DNA of 15,767 nucleotides. Source: RGIG5050 sp045636065 (lineage in GTDB: Bacteria; Verrucomicrobiota; Kiritimatiellia; RFP12; UBA1067). Below, piece after piece: positions 15,548 through 15,767 of this stretch. The stretch is from contig JAZTWW010000010.1 in assembly GCA_045636065.1 (NCBI GenBank), positions 1 to 15,767 of the forward strand. Reading direction: 5' to 3'. Below the pieces are notes generated by a model, which worked only from the letters and a program-made list of their open reading frames with translations, had not been told where the DNA came from and ran no database searches. The translations under genes were made by a program, and so were the position numbers. Each line of letters opens with the position of its first letter. Position 1 is the first letter of the stretch.

Positions 15548-15767
15548 GCGGGTTGACGCTCCGCAATGGGCGTAGAAATGGTAAAATCTAACGGGTCAGC
15601 AAAAAAGAGAGGAGGGCCATGGGGTTCAAGGAAGGACAAAGGCAATCAACACCACCCCCATGGGGGTGGTCGGCGACGCAAAAGAAAAATGCCCACGGCA
15701 TCGAGAAAATCGTGTATGATATTAGTGACCAAACAAACATCAGCACGAAAGATCGATGCCATGAGCA
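15548..15767. other. Right-edge stretch: possible plus-strand start signals, no definite gene
   Basis: A plus-strand extended -10 (TGGTAAAAT, 15579-15587) is followed by GAGAGGAGGG (15607-15616) and an ATG at 15619. The frame from that ATG stays open to the window end (49 codons), but it runs through the perfect palindrome and its codons look unlike the neighbours. A second plus-strand frame is also open to the edge, with ATGs at 15689, 15716 and 15761. A divergent gene probably starts at or beyond the edge; I cannot say which frame is real. Confidence 0.35.
15651..15670. repeat. Perfect 20-bp palindrome
   Basis: The left arm ACCACCCCCA is the exact reverse complement of the right arm TGGGGGTGGT, with no spacer. 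As RNA it could fold as an 8-bp GC-rich stem with a CATG loop. Neither strand has a T-run after it, so it is not a standard intrinsic terminator. It could be an operator for a dimeric regulator or part of a transcript leader. Confidence 0.85.

Noticed and set aside
15619..15767. Partial plus-strand gene starting at ATG 15619
   Set aside because: A GGAGG lies 3 nt upstream and the frame is open to the edge, but it reads through a perfect palindrome (TPPPWGW), its codons differ from the neighbours, and a second frame is equally open. It is not reported as a CDS.

Overview
The window is a GC-rich bacterial chromosomal segment in which every gene I accept lies on the minus strand. Its flavour suggests a gut-type member of the PVC superphylum, most likely Kiritimatiellota or Lentisphaerota. 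The reasons are very large signal-peptide-bearing beta-rich proteins of LamG/jelly-roll type with 'GFYKV/GFYRV' segments and no recognisable anchor, next to ordinary bacterial housekeeping genes. This placement is an inference from style, not a phylogenetic result.

In transcription order (right to left) the layout is as follows. (1) A secreted LamG-like protein of about 663 aa (13455-15446) sits behind a consensus promoter at 15519-15547. (2) A second consensus promoter with the same -35 hexamer (13395-13423) drives a giant exported protein of 2,354 aa (6288-13352). It is built from about four divergent repeats of a jelly-roll-like module plus a probable lamin-tail-like segment. (3) After 44 bp without a visible terminator comes leuS (leucyl-tRNA synthetase). 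One base later comes aroC (chorismate synthase), and 12 bp later a small membrane-anchored di-haem cytochrome c peroxidase/MauG-like protein. Overlapping that by 4 nt (GTGA) is an Abi_2 (AbiD/AbiF-type) HEPN protein. Genes 2 to 6 could be one transcript; the last four are packed tightly enough to be translationally coupled.

The most unusual part is the 3' end of this operon. The Abi_2 gene carries two separate in-frame tandem-repeat expansions (period 36 bp = 12 aa, and 48 bp = 16 aa). Its stop codon lies inside the last unit of a third array: five 37-38-bp tandem units in an alternating A-B-A-B pattern. AbiF-type HEPN proteins and ToxN-type toxins are known to pair with RNA antitoxins, and ToxI RNA is itself a tandem array of about 36-nt units. 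The array beside a HEPN gene is therefore the best candidate here for an undescribed RNA-based toxin-antitoxin or defence module. A neutral minisatellite explanation is equally possible from sequence alone.

The left end (1-267) shows no convincing gene. The right end (15548-15767) holds a perfect 20-bp palindrome and possible plus-strand start signals for a divergent gene that lies outside the window.
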